Assembly: GCA_016930775.1 (NCBI GenBank) | Contig: JAFGGB010000149.1 | Location: 1-61,269 of the forward strand | Direction of reading: 5' to 3' | Source of the DNA: Deltaproteobacteria bacterium | GTDB taxonomy: Bacteria; Desulfobacterota; Syntrophia; Syntrophales; UBA2210 | Length of the DNA: 61,269 nt | Shown here: in pieces, positions 29,450 to 38,469 of the stretch | How positions within the stretch are numbered: position 1 is the stretch's first letter | Layout of the letters: each line of letters starts with the position of its first letter | Translations under genes and position numbers: made by a program | Notes under the pieces: model-generated | The model's database searches: none | The model's input: the letters and a program-made list of their open reading frames with translations, nothing else | Told to the model about the DNA's origin: nothing

Positions 29450-31378
29450 ATGCGCCATATTATCGTCGGCACGGCCGGCCATGTTGATCATGGCAAAACG
29501 GCTCTTGTAAAGGCCCTGACAGGCATCGATACGGACCGCCTGAAGGAGGAGAAGGAAAGGGGCATCACCATAGAATTGGGATTCGCCTCTCTGGTCCTTG
29601 ACAACGGTCGGACCGTTGGAATCATCGACGTTCCCGGCCACGAACGGTTTGTGAAAAACATGGTTGCCGGCGCCGGCGGCATTGACCTCGTCGTAATGGT
29701 CATCGCCGCCGACGAGGTCGTCATGCCTCAAACACGCGAACACCTTGAGATCTGCGAACTTCTCGATATCAAAAAAGGCATTGTGGCCCTCACTAAAACC
29801 GATCTTGTTGACGATGAATGGAGAGGGTTGGCTGAAGAAGACGTCAGGGAGTTCCTTAAAGGAACCTTCCTGGAGGAAGCATCGATCGTCCCTGTATCGG
29901 CCCTCACAGGCGAAGGCATCGCAGATCTCAGAAAAGGAATAACAACCCTTGCCGAGAATACGGAATACCAAAGGCATGGCGAGTTCTTTCGTCTCCCCGT
30001 AGATCGCGTATTTACGATGAAGGGTTTCGGCACAGTCGTGACAGGCACTCTTATATCAGGTTCAATCTCGGTGGGCGACATCGTTCAAGTCATGCCGGAC
30101 GACCGGACGGCAAAGATACGAGGAATCCAGGTTCACGGTAAATCGGTCGAAAAGGCTGAAGTAGGACAGAGAACGGCAATCAACCTCCAGGGAATAGAGA
30201 AAACTTCGATTGAACGCGGAGAAATTCTCACGCAGCCGGATGTCTTCAGTCCCACCAGTCGAATTGATGTATTCCTTCGCTATCTTAATCGCAGCGGTAA
30301 AAAACTGAAAAACAGAAGCCGCGTCCGTTTTCATTCGGGAACCAGTGAAATCATGGCCCGAATCATCCTTCTCGGAAAAACCGAGATGGCTCCGGGGGAA
30401 TCGTGCTATGGACAGATACTATTGGACGAGCCGACAGTGGTCATGTCGAAAGATAAGTTTGTTCTCAGAAGTTATTCGCCAATCACGACGATCGGCGGTG
30501 GCGATATTCTCGATCCACTGGCAACAAAAATCAAATCATTCGATGAGGTTGCAGTACGAGATCTAGCAAGGTTGGCCGAAGGAAGCGACGATGAAAAAAC
30601 AGTCGCTATCCTCAATCGGGCAGGCATCGAGGGCATCACTCCAATAACCCTGGCTCTTCGGACGGGCCTTTCATTGAAACGGCAGGACAAGATCGTTGAG
30701 GACCTTCTTTCACGGAAGGAAGCTATTCTCATCGACCGTGAGGAGCGAAGGCTTCTCTCCCAGAAAACATACAACGCCTTTATAGAAACAATCCGTGAGT
30801 TGGTTACGCTCTATCATAAAAAATTTCCATTGAAGGAAGGAATCTCCCGCGAAGAACTAAAGGGCTCTGTTGCCCGCTTCGTAAATGCCAAGATCTTCAG
30901 TAAAGCCATGATAGACCTGGAACAACAGGGCCTGCTCGTCATAGACCAGGATTCCATCAGCCTGGCGGAACACCGAGTGAGTCTCAGCGTCGACATGGAA
31001 GATCTAAAAGAGAGCATTATCCGGTGGTACCGAAAAAACAGCCTGTCGCCCCCGACGACGAAGGACGTGAAAGAGGCCTACCCAGGGAAGGAAAAAGAGG
31101 TAGCGAACGTCCTGGAAATATTGGTCAACAATGGAACTCTTTTGAAAATAAGCAACGACCTCCTGTACGACGCAACGGCAATTGCGCGACTCAGAGAAGC
31201 TTACCGGGCGCTTCTTCTCAAGGAAGGCAAGACATCGCTTCAACATTTCAAGGATCTCACGGGAGGACTTACGAGGAAGTTCCTTATTCCACTCATGGAA
31301 TATTATGATGCCACTAAACTTACCATACGGGTAGGAGATCATAGAATTTTAAGGGAAGGAAGAAATGACAATAGCTGA
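29450..31378 (+). CDS. selB: Selenocysteine-specific elongation factor SelB
   Basis: GTPase that delivers selenocysteyl-tRNA to UGA codons followed by a SECIS hairpin. It has 642 residues from the ATG at 29450 (GGGAG 4 bases upstream; the frame extends 72 bases further). EF-Tu-like G domain: GHVDHGKT at 10-17, DVPGH at 60-64, TKTD at 115-118. Two beta-barrel domains follow, then winged-helix repeats from about residue 380 to the end, the SECIS-binding part. Its presence implies selenoproteins and selA, selC and selD elsewhere; none is visible here. The last 14 bases overlap the fdhD-like gene. Confidence 0.97.
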   Translation: MRHIIVGTAGHVDHGKTALVKALTGIDTDRLKEEKERGITIELGFASLVLDNGRTVGIIDVPGHERFVKNMVAGAGGIDLVVMVIAADEVVMPQTREHLEICELLDIKKGIVALTKTDLVDDEWRGLAEEDVREFLKGTFLEEASIVPVSALTGEGIADLRKGITTLAENTEYQRHGEFFRLPVDRVFTMKGFGTVVTGTLISGSISVGDIVQVMPDDRTAKIRGIQVHGKSVEKAEVGQRTAINLQGIEKTSIERGEILTQPDVFSPTSRIDVFLRYLNRSGKKLKNRSRVRFHSGTSEIMARIILLGKTEMAPGESCYGQILLDEPTVVMSKDKFVLRSYSPITTIGGGDILDPLATKIKSFDEVAVRDLARLAEGSDDEKTVAILNRAGIEGITPITLALRTGLSLKRQDKIVEDLLSRKEAILIDREERRLLSQKTYNAFIETIRELVTLYHKKFPLKEGISREELKGSVARFVNAKIFSKAMIDLEQQGLLVIDQDSISLAEHRVSLSVDMEDLKESIIRWYRKNSLSPPTTKDVKEAYPGKEKEVANVLEILVNNGTLLKISNDLLYDATAIARLREAYRALLLKEGKTSLQHFKDLTGGLTRKFLIPLMEYYDATKLTIRVGDHRILREGRNDNS

Positions 31379-32129
31379 AACAGTTTCTGTAAATATCGGG
31401 TATTTCGATGGAACATCACTTTGCCGTCGTCCGTTGACGGTTATACGGGAAACCTCCGTAACGATAACGCTCAATGGACAAAATATAACAACCAATGCCT
31501 GCACGGGCATTCATCTCGACGAAATGGCAGCGGGCTACCTCAAATCAACAGGCCTGATACGCGGCTTCGACGAAGTCGTATCGATTGAAGCCGATGAGCC
31601 CGGTAGAATCATATCTGTGACAACAAACAGGCCGACGCCCCATCAGAAAGGCATGTATATAGGTTCCAGCGGCGCCAGGAGTGCGCTGCTTGATAGAACA
31701 GGCCCGCCCCTACAAACGGACAGACTGCTGTCGCCTCATCTGGTTCTAAAATTGATCGAAGAACTGTTGTCGTCGACGACCTTGCACGATGCGACCGGCG
31801 GCGCCCACTGTTCAGCACTCGCGTCGCACGAAGACGGAATCATTATTGCGCGAGAGGATATAGGCCGCCACAACACCATCGACATGGTCTGCGGTTATGG
31901 TCTGTTGAAGGGTCTCGATCTCTCCGACAAGATAATTCTCACAACCGGCCGGGTTTCTTCGGAAATCGTCCGTAAGATCTGGCGTATTGGAGTGCCTTTC
32001 ATAATCTCTCATTCTGCGGCGACGTCAAGGGCTGTGGAAGATGCAGAGCAGGCGGGAATTACCGTTGTTGGCTATGTTCGCCGAGGGACCATGAGAATAT
32101 ACAGCCAGGGGAAACGGGTGGAGATGTGA
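31365..32129 (+). CDS. FdhD-like protein lacking the CxxC sulfur-transfer motif
   Basis: Belongs to the FdhD family, whose members pass sulfur from a cysteine desulfurase to the molybdenum or tungsten cofactor of formate dehydrogenase. It has 254 residues with the family landmarks LDEMAAGYLKSTGLI (51-65), TGGAHCSAL (144-152) and DIGRHNTID (165-173). The loop that normally reads SSCGxCGK here reads SSGARSAL (101-108), so both sulfur-carrying cysteines are absent. Other cysteines remain (Cys20, Cys46, Cys149, Cys176), Cys149 being close to the conserved TGG-H motif. It overlaps selB by 14 bp and the next gene by 4 bp. It may be a paralogue with a changed role. Confidence 0.88.
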   Translation: MTIAETVSVNIGYFDGTSLCRRPLTVIRETSVTITLNGQNITTNACTGIHLDEMAAGYLKSTGLIRGFDEVVSIEADEPGRIISVTTNRPTPHQKGMYIGSSGARSALLDRTGPPLQTDRLLSPHLVLKLIEELLSSTTLHDATGGAHCSALASHEDGIIIAREDIGRHNTIDMVCGYGLLKGLDLSDKIILTTGRVSSEIVRKIWRIGVPFIISHSAATSRAVEDAEQAGITVVGYVRRGTMRIYSQGKRVEM

Positions 32130-33139
32130 GCGCAAAGCCCTTTATTCAGGATATACAGGCAGGTGACCGGGTCAAGAGTTCGTTTCTTGTGATCGAAAAG
32201 AACCTGGCTTTTTCGCAGAAAGGCAATCCCTACCTCTCGTTGCGGCTCAGCGACAAAACAGGCAGCATCGACGGCCGCATATGGGACCGTGCTCAGGAAT
32301 GCAGCGAAACCTTTCAAAAAGGCAATATAGTTGCCGTCGATGCCAGGGCTCTCAAATATAAAGATGTTATCCAGCTTTCCATTCTGGACATTGTCCCTCT
32401 TCGCGACAATGAGATCGATCCCATGGATTACCTGCCGTCGTCGAAAGAAGACGCTTCTTCCATGTTCAAGCGCCTTCTTGCTTTCATCGACAGCATCGAC
32501 GATCCCCATCTCCAAGCGCTTCTCCAATCGATTTTCCGTGATGAGACAGTGGCGTCAGCCTTCATGCGATCACCGGCAGCAAAAGGATTTCATCACTCCT
32601 ACATCGGCGGTCTCCTGGAACACACCCTATCAATGGTGATCCTGCTCGACGTTGTGGCCAATCATTATAAGGGCGTTAACAGGGATCTCCTCCTTGCCGG
32701 CGGCATTCTCCACGACATCGGCAAGATCGAAGAGTTGGCTTGCAAGCGGATGATCGATTATACGGATGTTGGACGGCTGATCGGCCATATAGTCCTTGCC
32801 GTTGAAATGATAGATAAAAGAATAGCAGACATAGTAGATTTCCCCGAAAAACTGGCCATGGAGCTGAGACATATCATTCTCAGCCACCACGGCATTCTCG
32901 AATACGGCTCGCCAAAGCGGCCGAAGACCGTTGAAGCCCTGATAGTCAACTTCGTCGATGACATGGATGCAAAGGTAAACGCCTTTCAGGAATTCATTAA
33001 AGATTCCGGAGATGATTCGAACTGGACTGGATTTCACCGCCTACTGGAGAGGTTCATTTACAAGGGCGGCGGCACTGCGGACAGAAGGAACGATCTCGCT
33101 GATGCGTTCGAGGAAAGCGGATTGGACCGACGTGAATAA
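32126..33139 (+). CDS. YhaM-like OB-fold/HD-domain 3'-5' exoribonuclease
   Basis: 337 residues. The N-terminal OB-fold nucleic acid-binding domain (about 15-92, YLSLRLSDKTGSIDGRIWD) is followed by an HD phosphohydrolase domain with LLEHT (His166), the HD pair at 196-197 in GGILHDIGK, the His-His in ILSHHG, and a distal aspartate in VNFVDDMDA. This architecture is that of Bacillus YhaM/Cbf1. The start is a GTG overlapping the fdhD-like stop as GTGA, preceded by GGTGGAG. It completes the three-gene plus-strand unit. Confidence 0.88.
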   Translation: MSAKPFIQDIQAGDRVKSSFLVIEKNLAFSQKGNPYLSLRLSDKTGSIDGRIWDRAQECSETFQKGNIVAVDARALKYKDVIQLSILDIVPLRDNEIDPMDYLPSSKEDASSMFKRLLAFIDSIDDPHLQALLQSIFRDETVASAFMRSPAAKGFHHSYIGGLLEHTLSMVILLDVVANHYKGVNRDLLLAGGILHDIGKIEELACKRMIDYTDVGRLIGHIVLAVEMIDKRIADIVDFPEKLAMELRHIILSHHGILEYGSPKRPKTVEALIVNFVDDMDAKVNAFQEFIKDSGDDSNWTGFHRLLERFIYKGGGTADRRNDLADAFEESGLDRRE

Positions 33140-33183
33140 TCGGGCAAGCAACCTGCGGATCAAACGAAAACTATGGATTTTAT

Positions 33184-33873
33184 CTATCGTCTCGGTCCGA
33201 ATATGGCCGTTCCGATTCGGATAATGGTAGCCCCCTCCGAGACCGCAACTTCATAATCACCGGACATGCCCATGGATAATTCATTCAGGGCGATCCCCGG
33301 CAGCTTTTTACCGTTTATCCGTTCTTTCAGTTCACACAGCTTCCTGAAATACGGTCGAGCCGCCTCAGGATCTTCACACCAGGGCGGCATGGTCATAAGC
33401 CCTTTCAGCGCAAGGTTTGGAAAGCCTGAACAACCGACAGCCAGATTGAACGCTTCGTCAGGAGAGCAGCCGCTCTTCGATTCCTCGCCGCTAAGATTTA
33501 CCTCCAGAAGCACATCGATCACACGGCCAGCCTCCCGGGATCTCCTGTCGAGTTCGCGGGCAAGATCCAAACTATCAACCGAGTGGATCATATCAAAAAG
33601 CCGGACGGCGTACTTGGCCTTGTTCGATTGCAGATGGCCAATCATGTGCCATTGCACATCCTTTCCCATAAGCTCTATCTTACGTTTTGCCTCCTGAACA
33701 TAGTTTTCTCCCATAAGGGTGATACCCGCCTCAATGGCTGCCTGTATGCGGTCATCCTCAACGGTCTTTGTTACCGCCATAAGCCTTACGGCAGCGGGAT
33801 TCCTTCCAGCGCGACCCGCCGCCTCGGAAATACGGTCCTTGATGCGAGTTATGTTCTCTCTAACGGAATTCAT
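33184..33873 (-). CDS. PLP homeostasis protein (YggS/PLPBP family)
   Basis: Single-domain TIM-barrel PLP-binding protein of 229 residues. Lys36 in LMAVTKTV is the Schiff-base lysine. HMIGHLQSNK and the C-terminal LSMGMSGDYEVAVSEGATIIRIGTAIFG, the phosphate-binding region, are intact. It modulates free pyridoxal phosphate and amino acid balance rather than catalysing a known reaction. GGAG lies 4 bases after a spacer before the ATG. It follows maf by 21 bp and is convergent with the YhaM-like gene, with 44 bp between the stops and no obvious terminator. Confidence 0.95.
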   Translation of the reverse strand: MNSVRENITRIKDRISEAAGRAGRNPAAVRLMAVTKTVEDDRIQAAIEAGITLMGENYVQEAKRKIELMGKDVQWHMIGHLQSNKAKYAVRLFDMIHSVDSLDLARELDRRSREAGRVIDVLLEVNLSGEESKSGCSPDEAFNLAVGCSGFPNLALKGLMTMPPWCEDPEAARPYFRKLCELKERINGKKLPGIALNELSMGMSGDYEVAVSEGATIIRIGTAIFGPRR

Positions 33874-33894
33874 TAATCTCCTTCTGTGGATTCG

Positions 33895-34488
33895 TCAGGA
33901 TTGCTCAGGCCCGAATGCAACCAGGCTTCGTTCCTCCAGTGCGGCAACCACTTCGGAAAGCGGGAGGCCTATCACATTCGTATGGGAACCCCTTATCTCT
34001 TTGATGAAGAAAGCAGCCTTGCCTTGGACTGCATAACTCCCTGCCTTGTCGTAGGGTTCATTAGTGGCAATATACCATTCAATCTCGTCTCGGGATAGTT
34101 CCTTGAAAAGAACAGAGGACTCAATGGCCCGGTTCACCGCGATTCCTTCTGTCCCGTGAATCAGAGCGAAAGCCGTAATGACCATATGCTCCCGGCCGCT
34201 AAGTTTCCTGAGCATTTCCCTGGCCGCCCCAGGCGAATCGGGTTTTCCCAGGACTTCTCCATCAATGTGTACAATCGTATCGGCGCCCAGAACCCAGGTA
34301 TGAGGGAATCTTCGCACGACGGCCAAGGCCTTCTCCCGGGCCAGACGGAGTGCGTGATTTACGGGTGATTCTCCTGATCTGAAGGTCTCATCGACCTCGC
34401 TGGGAACAACTTCGAAAGAAATTCCAAGGTTCGAAAGAAGCTCCCAACGGCGGGGCGACAGCGATGCCAGAATGAAGCTCTCCCCCAT
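33895..34488 (-). CDS. maf: Maf/YhdE-family nucleoside triphosphate pyrophosphatase
   Basis: Hydrolyses dTTP, UTP or modified nucleotides to monophosphates. It has 197 residues. The N-terminal SLSPRRWELL motif, the catalytic GADTIV segment and YDKAGSYAVQGKAAFFI near the C-terminus match the Maf family; the last resembles the dTTP/UTP-acting YhdE subgroup. It is separated from ychF by a clear terminator, so it probably has its own promoter, which I could not pick out. The nearest GGAG is 13 bases from the ATG, longer than usual. Confidence 0.95.
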   Translation of the reverse strand: MGESFILASLSPRRWELLSNLGISFEVVPSEVDETFRSGESPVNHALRLAREKALAVVRRFPHTWVLGADTIVHIDGEVLGKPDSPGAAREMLRKLSGREHMVITAFALIHGTEGIAVNRAIESSVLFKELSRDEIEWYIATNEPYDKAGSYAVQGKAAFFIKEIRGSHTNVIGLPLSEVVAALEERSLVAFGPEQS

Positions 34489-34526
34489 GATCTGTTCTAC
34501 GCTCCTTCTCTAGCTCTATGTAAAAA

Positions 34527-34556
34527 GTCCCCATTGTGTTTCTGCACAATGGGGAC
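34527..34556 (-). terminator. Rho-independent terminator after ychF
   Basis: A perfect 12-bp stem (GTCCCCATTGTG with CACAATGGGGAC), six-base loop, followed on the minus strand by TTTTTA. It lies 23 bp after the ychF stop. Confidence 0.95.
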
Positions 34557-34578
34557 AGGCCGTGCACTTCCTATCCTC

Positions 34579-35679
34579 TTAAACATTGAACCGGAAATGG
34601 ACGATGTCCCCGTCGGTTATTTCATAATCCCTGCCTTCGATCCGGACAAGCCCCCTGTCCCTTGCCTCCACGATGCCTCCCGATGCCGAAAAGTCGTCGT
34701 AACTCAGGACCTCCGCCCTAATAAATCCTCGCTCCATATCGCTGTGGATTTTTCCGGCTGCCTTCAACGCCGTTGTCCCGGCCTTCAGCGTCCATGCCCG
34801 AAGTTCCGTTCCGACGGTAGTGTAGAACGTTATAAGGCTGAGAAGTTCGTAGCCCGTTCTTATAAGATTTAACAGACCTGACTCCCTAAGGCCAAGATCC
34901 TCCAGAAATACTTGCTGCTCATCCGGAGGCAACAGGACAATTTCAGCCTCGAGATCACCGCAAAGGACCACCATCGCCGATCCTTCAGCCTCTGCTGCCG
35001 TTTCAACAGCAGCGATGCAGTCGACTCTCCCCGAGCCTCGGAGCATGTCCTCGCTTACATTTGCCACGTAGAGCACCTTCTTGTCCGTGAGGAGATTCAA
35101 ATCCCGACGCAATTCCGGCATTATATCATCCTGAGGGACAGTCCGGGCCGAAACTCCGCGGGCAAGAACTTCCTCCATGACTACGAGAGCCTCAAGCTCC
35201 CGGAACATTGATTTATCACCTACCTTGGCTTGCCGCTCCGCTTTTTGACGCCGCCTTTCGACGGTTTCCAGGTCTGCCAGGATCAGTTCCGTCACCACCG
35301 TCGCGATGTCGCCGGCAGGATCTACGATACCATGGACGTGGGACACATTTGGATCGTCGAAACACCGCACGACGTGGACGATGGCGTCAACATCGCGGAT
35401 ATGCCCAAGAAACTTGTTGCCCAAACCTTCCCCTTTGCTCGCTCCCTTGACAAGACCGGCGATATCGACGAATTCCATCACTGTGGGAGTGCACTTCCGC
35501 GGTTTGACAATGCGGGCGATCGAATCCAATCGATCGTCAGGAACAGTTACTGTGCCAACATTTGGTTCGATTGTACAGAAGGGATAATTGGCTACTGCGG
35601 CGCCTGCTGCGGTAAGGGCATTATAAATGGTCGATTTGCCCACATTTGGAAGACCGATGATGCCGCAGTTGAATCCCAT
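34579..35679 (-). CDS. ychF: Ribosome-associated ATPase YchF (Ola1 family)
   Basis: 366 residues. P-loop GLPNVGKSTIYN at 9-20, NYPFCTIEPNVG, Walker B DIAGLVKGASKGEGLGN, then a coiled coil (VERRRQKAERQAK) and a C-terminal TGS domain (TTVGTELRAWTLKAG onward). The specificity motif is not NKxD, in keeping with an ATP-preferring member of the Obg-like group. It has its own promoter and a strong terminator, so it is probably monocistronic. Confidence 0.97.
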   Translation of the reverse strand: MGFNCGIIGLPNVGKSTIYNALTAAGAAVANYPFCTIEPNVGTVTVPDDRLDSIARIVKPRKCTPTVMEFVDIAGLVKGASKGEGLGNKFLGHIRDVDAIVHVVRCFDDPNVSHVHGIVDPAGDIATVVTELILADLETVERRRQKAERQAKVGDKSMFRELEALVVMEEVLARGVSARTVPQDDIMPELRRDLNLLTDKKVLYVANVSEDMLRGSGRVDCIAAVETAAEAEGSAMVVLCGDLEAEIVLLPPDEQQVFLEDLGLRESGLLNLIRTGYELLSLITFYTTVGTELRAWTLKAGTTALKAAGKIHSDMERGFIRAEVLSYDDFSASGGIVEARDRGLVRIEGRDYEITDGDIVHFRFNV

Positions 35680-35736
35680 GGAAGAGCCTTTGTAATATCA
35701 ACGAGACAAGAACCTGAATGATTGACTTTGTTCATG

Positions 35737-35765
35737 AAGTTATTGGGTTTTACCATGCCTGTCAA
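35737..35765 (-). promoter_or_regulatory. Candidate ychF promoter
   Basis: TTGACA (35765-35760) and TAACTT (35742-35737) with a 17-bp spacer, about 58 bp before the ychF start. The -35 box is perfect; the -10 box is weak. Confidence 0.55.
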
Positions 35766-35800
35766 GGGAATTATTGGAAGCGTATTGCCGAACCCCAGCC

Positions 35801-35833
35801 AAAAAAAAAGGGCCGGTTTCGGACCGGCCCTTT
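35801..35833 (-). terminator. Rho-independent terminator after hppA
   Basis: An 11-bp GC-rich stem (AAAGGGCCGGT with ACCGGCCCTTT), five-base loop, and a run of nine T on the minus strand. It lies 21 bp after the hppA stop. Confidence 0.96.
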
Positions 35834-35854
35834 GCTCATTTTTGAAAAATCTCG

Positions 35855-38272
35855 TTATTTCTTCGACTCAACGGGAATCCTCATCGCATAGAAGGACCGG
35901 TAGACGAAGACAACGGCCACGATAAAGAAGAACCCGCCCACCCAGAGGGCAACGCCTTTCATGGCCGGCACAATGGCAATTTCCATGGCGAGAAGCCCGA
36001 AGAGTGTCGTGAACTTGATGATGGGGTTCATCGCCACCGAAGAGGTATCTTTGAAAGGATCTCCCACCGTATCGCAAACAACGGTCGCCGCGTGGAGCGG
36101 CGTACCTTTTTCCTTCAAATCTACCTCGACAACTTTCTTGGCGTTATCCCAGCAACCGCCGGCATTCGCCATAAAGATGGCTTGGAAAAGCCCGAATATT
36201 GCAATCCCGATCAGGTAACTGATAAAGAAAGAGGTTGATTCGTTGCTGAAAACCGGCGCCGAAAGGAAAGCAAAGGCCAGGGAAAAGCAGAAAACGGCGA
36301 TGAAAATATTGAACATGCCTTTCTGTGCATAATACGTGCAGATCTTTACAACCTGCTTGGAACTCTCCGTAGATGCCTTCAGTGAAGCTGACTCATCGAG
36401 CCGGATGTTTTGCTTGATATACTGAACGGCCCGGTAAGCGCCGGTGACAACGGCCTGTATGGAAGCGCCCGTGAACCAGTAGATAACGGCGCCGCCGCAG
36501 ATCAATCCAAGGAGCGTATAGGGATTGATGAGATTCAGAATCATTTCGGGCTGAACTCCCAAGGCCTGCCGCAGGAGAAGGATCAGCGAGAAAATCATAG
36601 TCGTAGCCCCGACAACGGCAGTGCCGATAAGGACAGGCTTAGCCGTCGCTTTGAAGGTATTGCCGCAACTATCGTTCTCCTCGAGAAGATGTTTTGCCAC
36701 GTCGAACCGGGGCGCAAAGCCCCATTTTTTCTCAATTTCCTTCTCGACGTCGGGAATTGATTCGATGAGCGACAGCTCATAGATTGACTGGGCGTTGTCC
36801 GTCACGGGACCGTAACTATCAACGGCGATAGTCACGGGACCCATGCCGAGAAATCCGAATGCGACGAGACCGAAGGCGAAAACCGACGAATACTCCATAT
36901 ACTGGTTCAGTCCCAGAGTGCTTGTGAAATATGCAAGAAGCATGAGGAAGAAAATGGACATGCCCAGCCAGAAAGCGCTTAAGTTGCCGGCCACTAATCC
37001 TGAGAGAATGGACAGCGAAGGACCGCCTTCACGGGCCGCCGTTACAACCTCTGCACAGTGACGGGAGTGGGCGCTCGTGAACACCTTCACCAGTTCAGGG
37101 ATAAGCGCCGCAGCGATGGTTCCGCAGCTGATTATGATGGAAAGCTTGATCCAAAGGCTGTTCGGATGATGACCGAGTTGCCATCTGCTGATGATAAAGG
37201 TTACGATGATCGAGACGATTGACGTAATCCAGACCAGCGAGGTCAACGACCCTTCAAAATTCACTTTCTCCTTGCCGCCCCAGAGGGAATCGGTGATCCC
37301 CTTGTTGATGTAATAGGACACGATGGAGGTAATGATCATGAGGATGCGCATGACAAAGATCCACACGAGAAGCTCTGACTGGTATTGAGGGAAAGCCGCA
37401 AGGACGATGAAACTGATAAGGGCCACGCCGGTGACGCCATATGTCTCGAAACCGTCGGCCGTGGGACCCACGCTGTCGCCGGCATTGTCGCCGACACAAT
37501 CGGCGATGACGCCCGGGTTCCGTGGATCATCTTCCTTTATCGTGAACACAATCTTCATGAGGTCGGAACCGATATCGGCGATCTTCGTGAAAATGCCGCC
37601 GCAGATTCTGAGGACGCTGGCGCCGAGGGATTCACCGATGGCGAAACCCACAAAAGAAGCGCCTGCCACGTCGCGAGGCATGAAGACCAGGATGAAAAGC
37701 ATCATGACGAGTTCCACGCAAACCAGGAGCACGCCGATGCTCATTCCCGCCGTGAGAGGAATATCAAGCAACTTGATCGGCTTGCCTTCAAGAGAGGCAA
37801 AAGCCATGCGCGAATTTGCCAGCGTGTTCATTCGTATGCCGAACCAGGCCACCCCGTAGGAACCAAGAATGCCGATAATCGACCAAAGCACGATGAGCAG
37901 CACGTTGCCGGTGGTCATACCCTGGAGAAAACTGAAATAATAAATGATACAGACAGCGATAAAAACAAAAAGTATCAGCAACAACTTTCCCTGCTGGATG
38001 AGATAAGTCTTGCAAGTCTGAAAAATAACATCGGCCACATCCAGCATTGACTGATGAGCGGGGAGCTTCTTAACCTTTGTGTACATGATGAAACCGAATA
38101 CCATTCCCGCAAAACAGATCAGGAACCCTATTAGCAACAGATGGTTCTGCGCAGCGGTCAAGTCGGGAATTTTCAGCTCTGCCTCGCTTGCGAGAAGCGG
38201 GGCTGCGACGAACGACAGGCACAGCGTCAGGAGACCGATTGTGATAAAATGTTTGAATTTCCGACTAAACAT
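35855..38272 (-). CDS. hppA: Membrane-bound ion-translocating pyrophosphatase (divergent)
   Basis: Couples pyrophosphate hydrolysis to H+ or Na+ pumping. It has 805 residues, longer than most, with about 16-17 hydrophobic segments; residues 8-29 look like a signal sequence. Substrate-site motifs are recognisable: EDDPRNP (247-253), GDNAGD (261-266), and GGCWDNAKK with DTVGDPFKDTS near the end. The loop usually written DVGADLVGKVE is DIGSDLMKIVF here (233-243), one residue short before EDDP and without the usual K-x-E. The GNTFKATAK motif (537-545) has lysine where potassium-dependent enzymes have alanine, so it is predicted potassium-independent. Ion specificity cannot be told. It is monocistronic, with its own promoter and terminator. 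Confidence 0.94.
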   Translation of the reverse strand: MFSRKFKHFITIGLLTLCLSFVAAPLLASEAELKIPDLTAAQNHLLLIGFLICFAGMVFGFIMYTKVKKLPAHQSMLDVADVIFQTCKTYLIQQGKLLLILFVFIAVCIIYYFSFLQGMTTGNVLLIVLWSIIGILGSYGVAWFGIRMNTLANSRMAFASLEGKPIKLLDIPLTAGMSIGVLLVCVELVMMLFILVFMPRDVAGASFVGFAIGESLGASVLRICGGIFTKIADIGSDLMKIVFTIKEDDPRNPGVIADCVGDNAGDSVGPTADGFETYGVTGVALISFIVLAAFPQYQSELLVWIFVMRILMIITSIVSYYINKGITDSLWGGKEKVNFEGSLTSLVWITSIVSIIVTFIISRWQLGHHPNSLWIKLSIIISCGTIAAALIPELVKVFTSAHSRHCAEVVTAAREGGPSLSILSGLVAGNLSAFWLGMSIFFLMLLAYFTSTLGLNQYMEYSSVFAFGLVAFGFLGMGPVTIAVDSYGPVTDNAQSIYELSLIESIPDVEKEIEKKWGFAPRFDVAKHLLEENDSCGNTFKATAKPVLIGTAVVGATTMIFSLILLLRQALGVQPEMILNLINPYTLLGLICGGAVIYWFTGASIQAVVTGAYRAVQYIKQNIRLDESASLKASTESSKQVVKICTYYAQKGMFNIFIAVFCFSLAFAFLSAPVFSNESTSFFISYLIGIAIFGLFQAIFMANAGGCWDNAKKVVEVDLKEKGTPLHAATVVCDTVGDPFKDTSSVAMNPIIKFTTLFGLLAMEIAIVPAMKGVALWVGGFFFIVAVVFVYRSFYAMRIPVESKK

Positions 38273-38337
38273 CTCCTTATCCTCCCTAAATGTAATGGCT
38301 GTAATAATAGATTAGCATATAAATGACCCTTTACGAG

Positions 38338-38370
38338 AAGCGGCCGTGACATAACAAATATTGGCCGCTT
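38338..38370. repeat. Inverted repeat over the hppA promoter (candidate operator)
   Basis: AAGCGGCC (38338-38345) and GGCCGCTT (38363-38370) are perfect 8-bp inverted repeats with 17 bp between them. One arm abuts the -35 box and the other lies just past the -10 box, so a bound dimer would block RNA polymerase. Confidence 0.6.
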
Positions 38371-38376
38371 TGTCAA
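38348..38376 (-). promoter_or_regulatory. Sigma70-type promoter of hppA
   Basis: TTGACA (38376-38371) and TATGTC (38353-38348) with a 17-bp spacer, 76 bp before the hppA start. Confidence 0.75.
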
Positions 38377-38469
38377 AACTATTATTGCGGTTCGGCATCG
38401 GCAGGGATAATGCGGGCAGTGTTCGTCTCGAGTTCGGGTCCTTTCCCTGCCGCAATCATTCTATCTATT

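Noticed and set aside
37385-38050. 221-codon open frame antisense to hppA
   Set aside because: The translation is rich in His and Asp with no domain pattern and mirrors membrane-segment codons of hppA.
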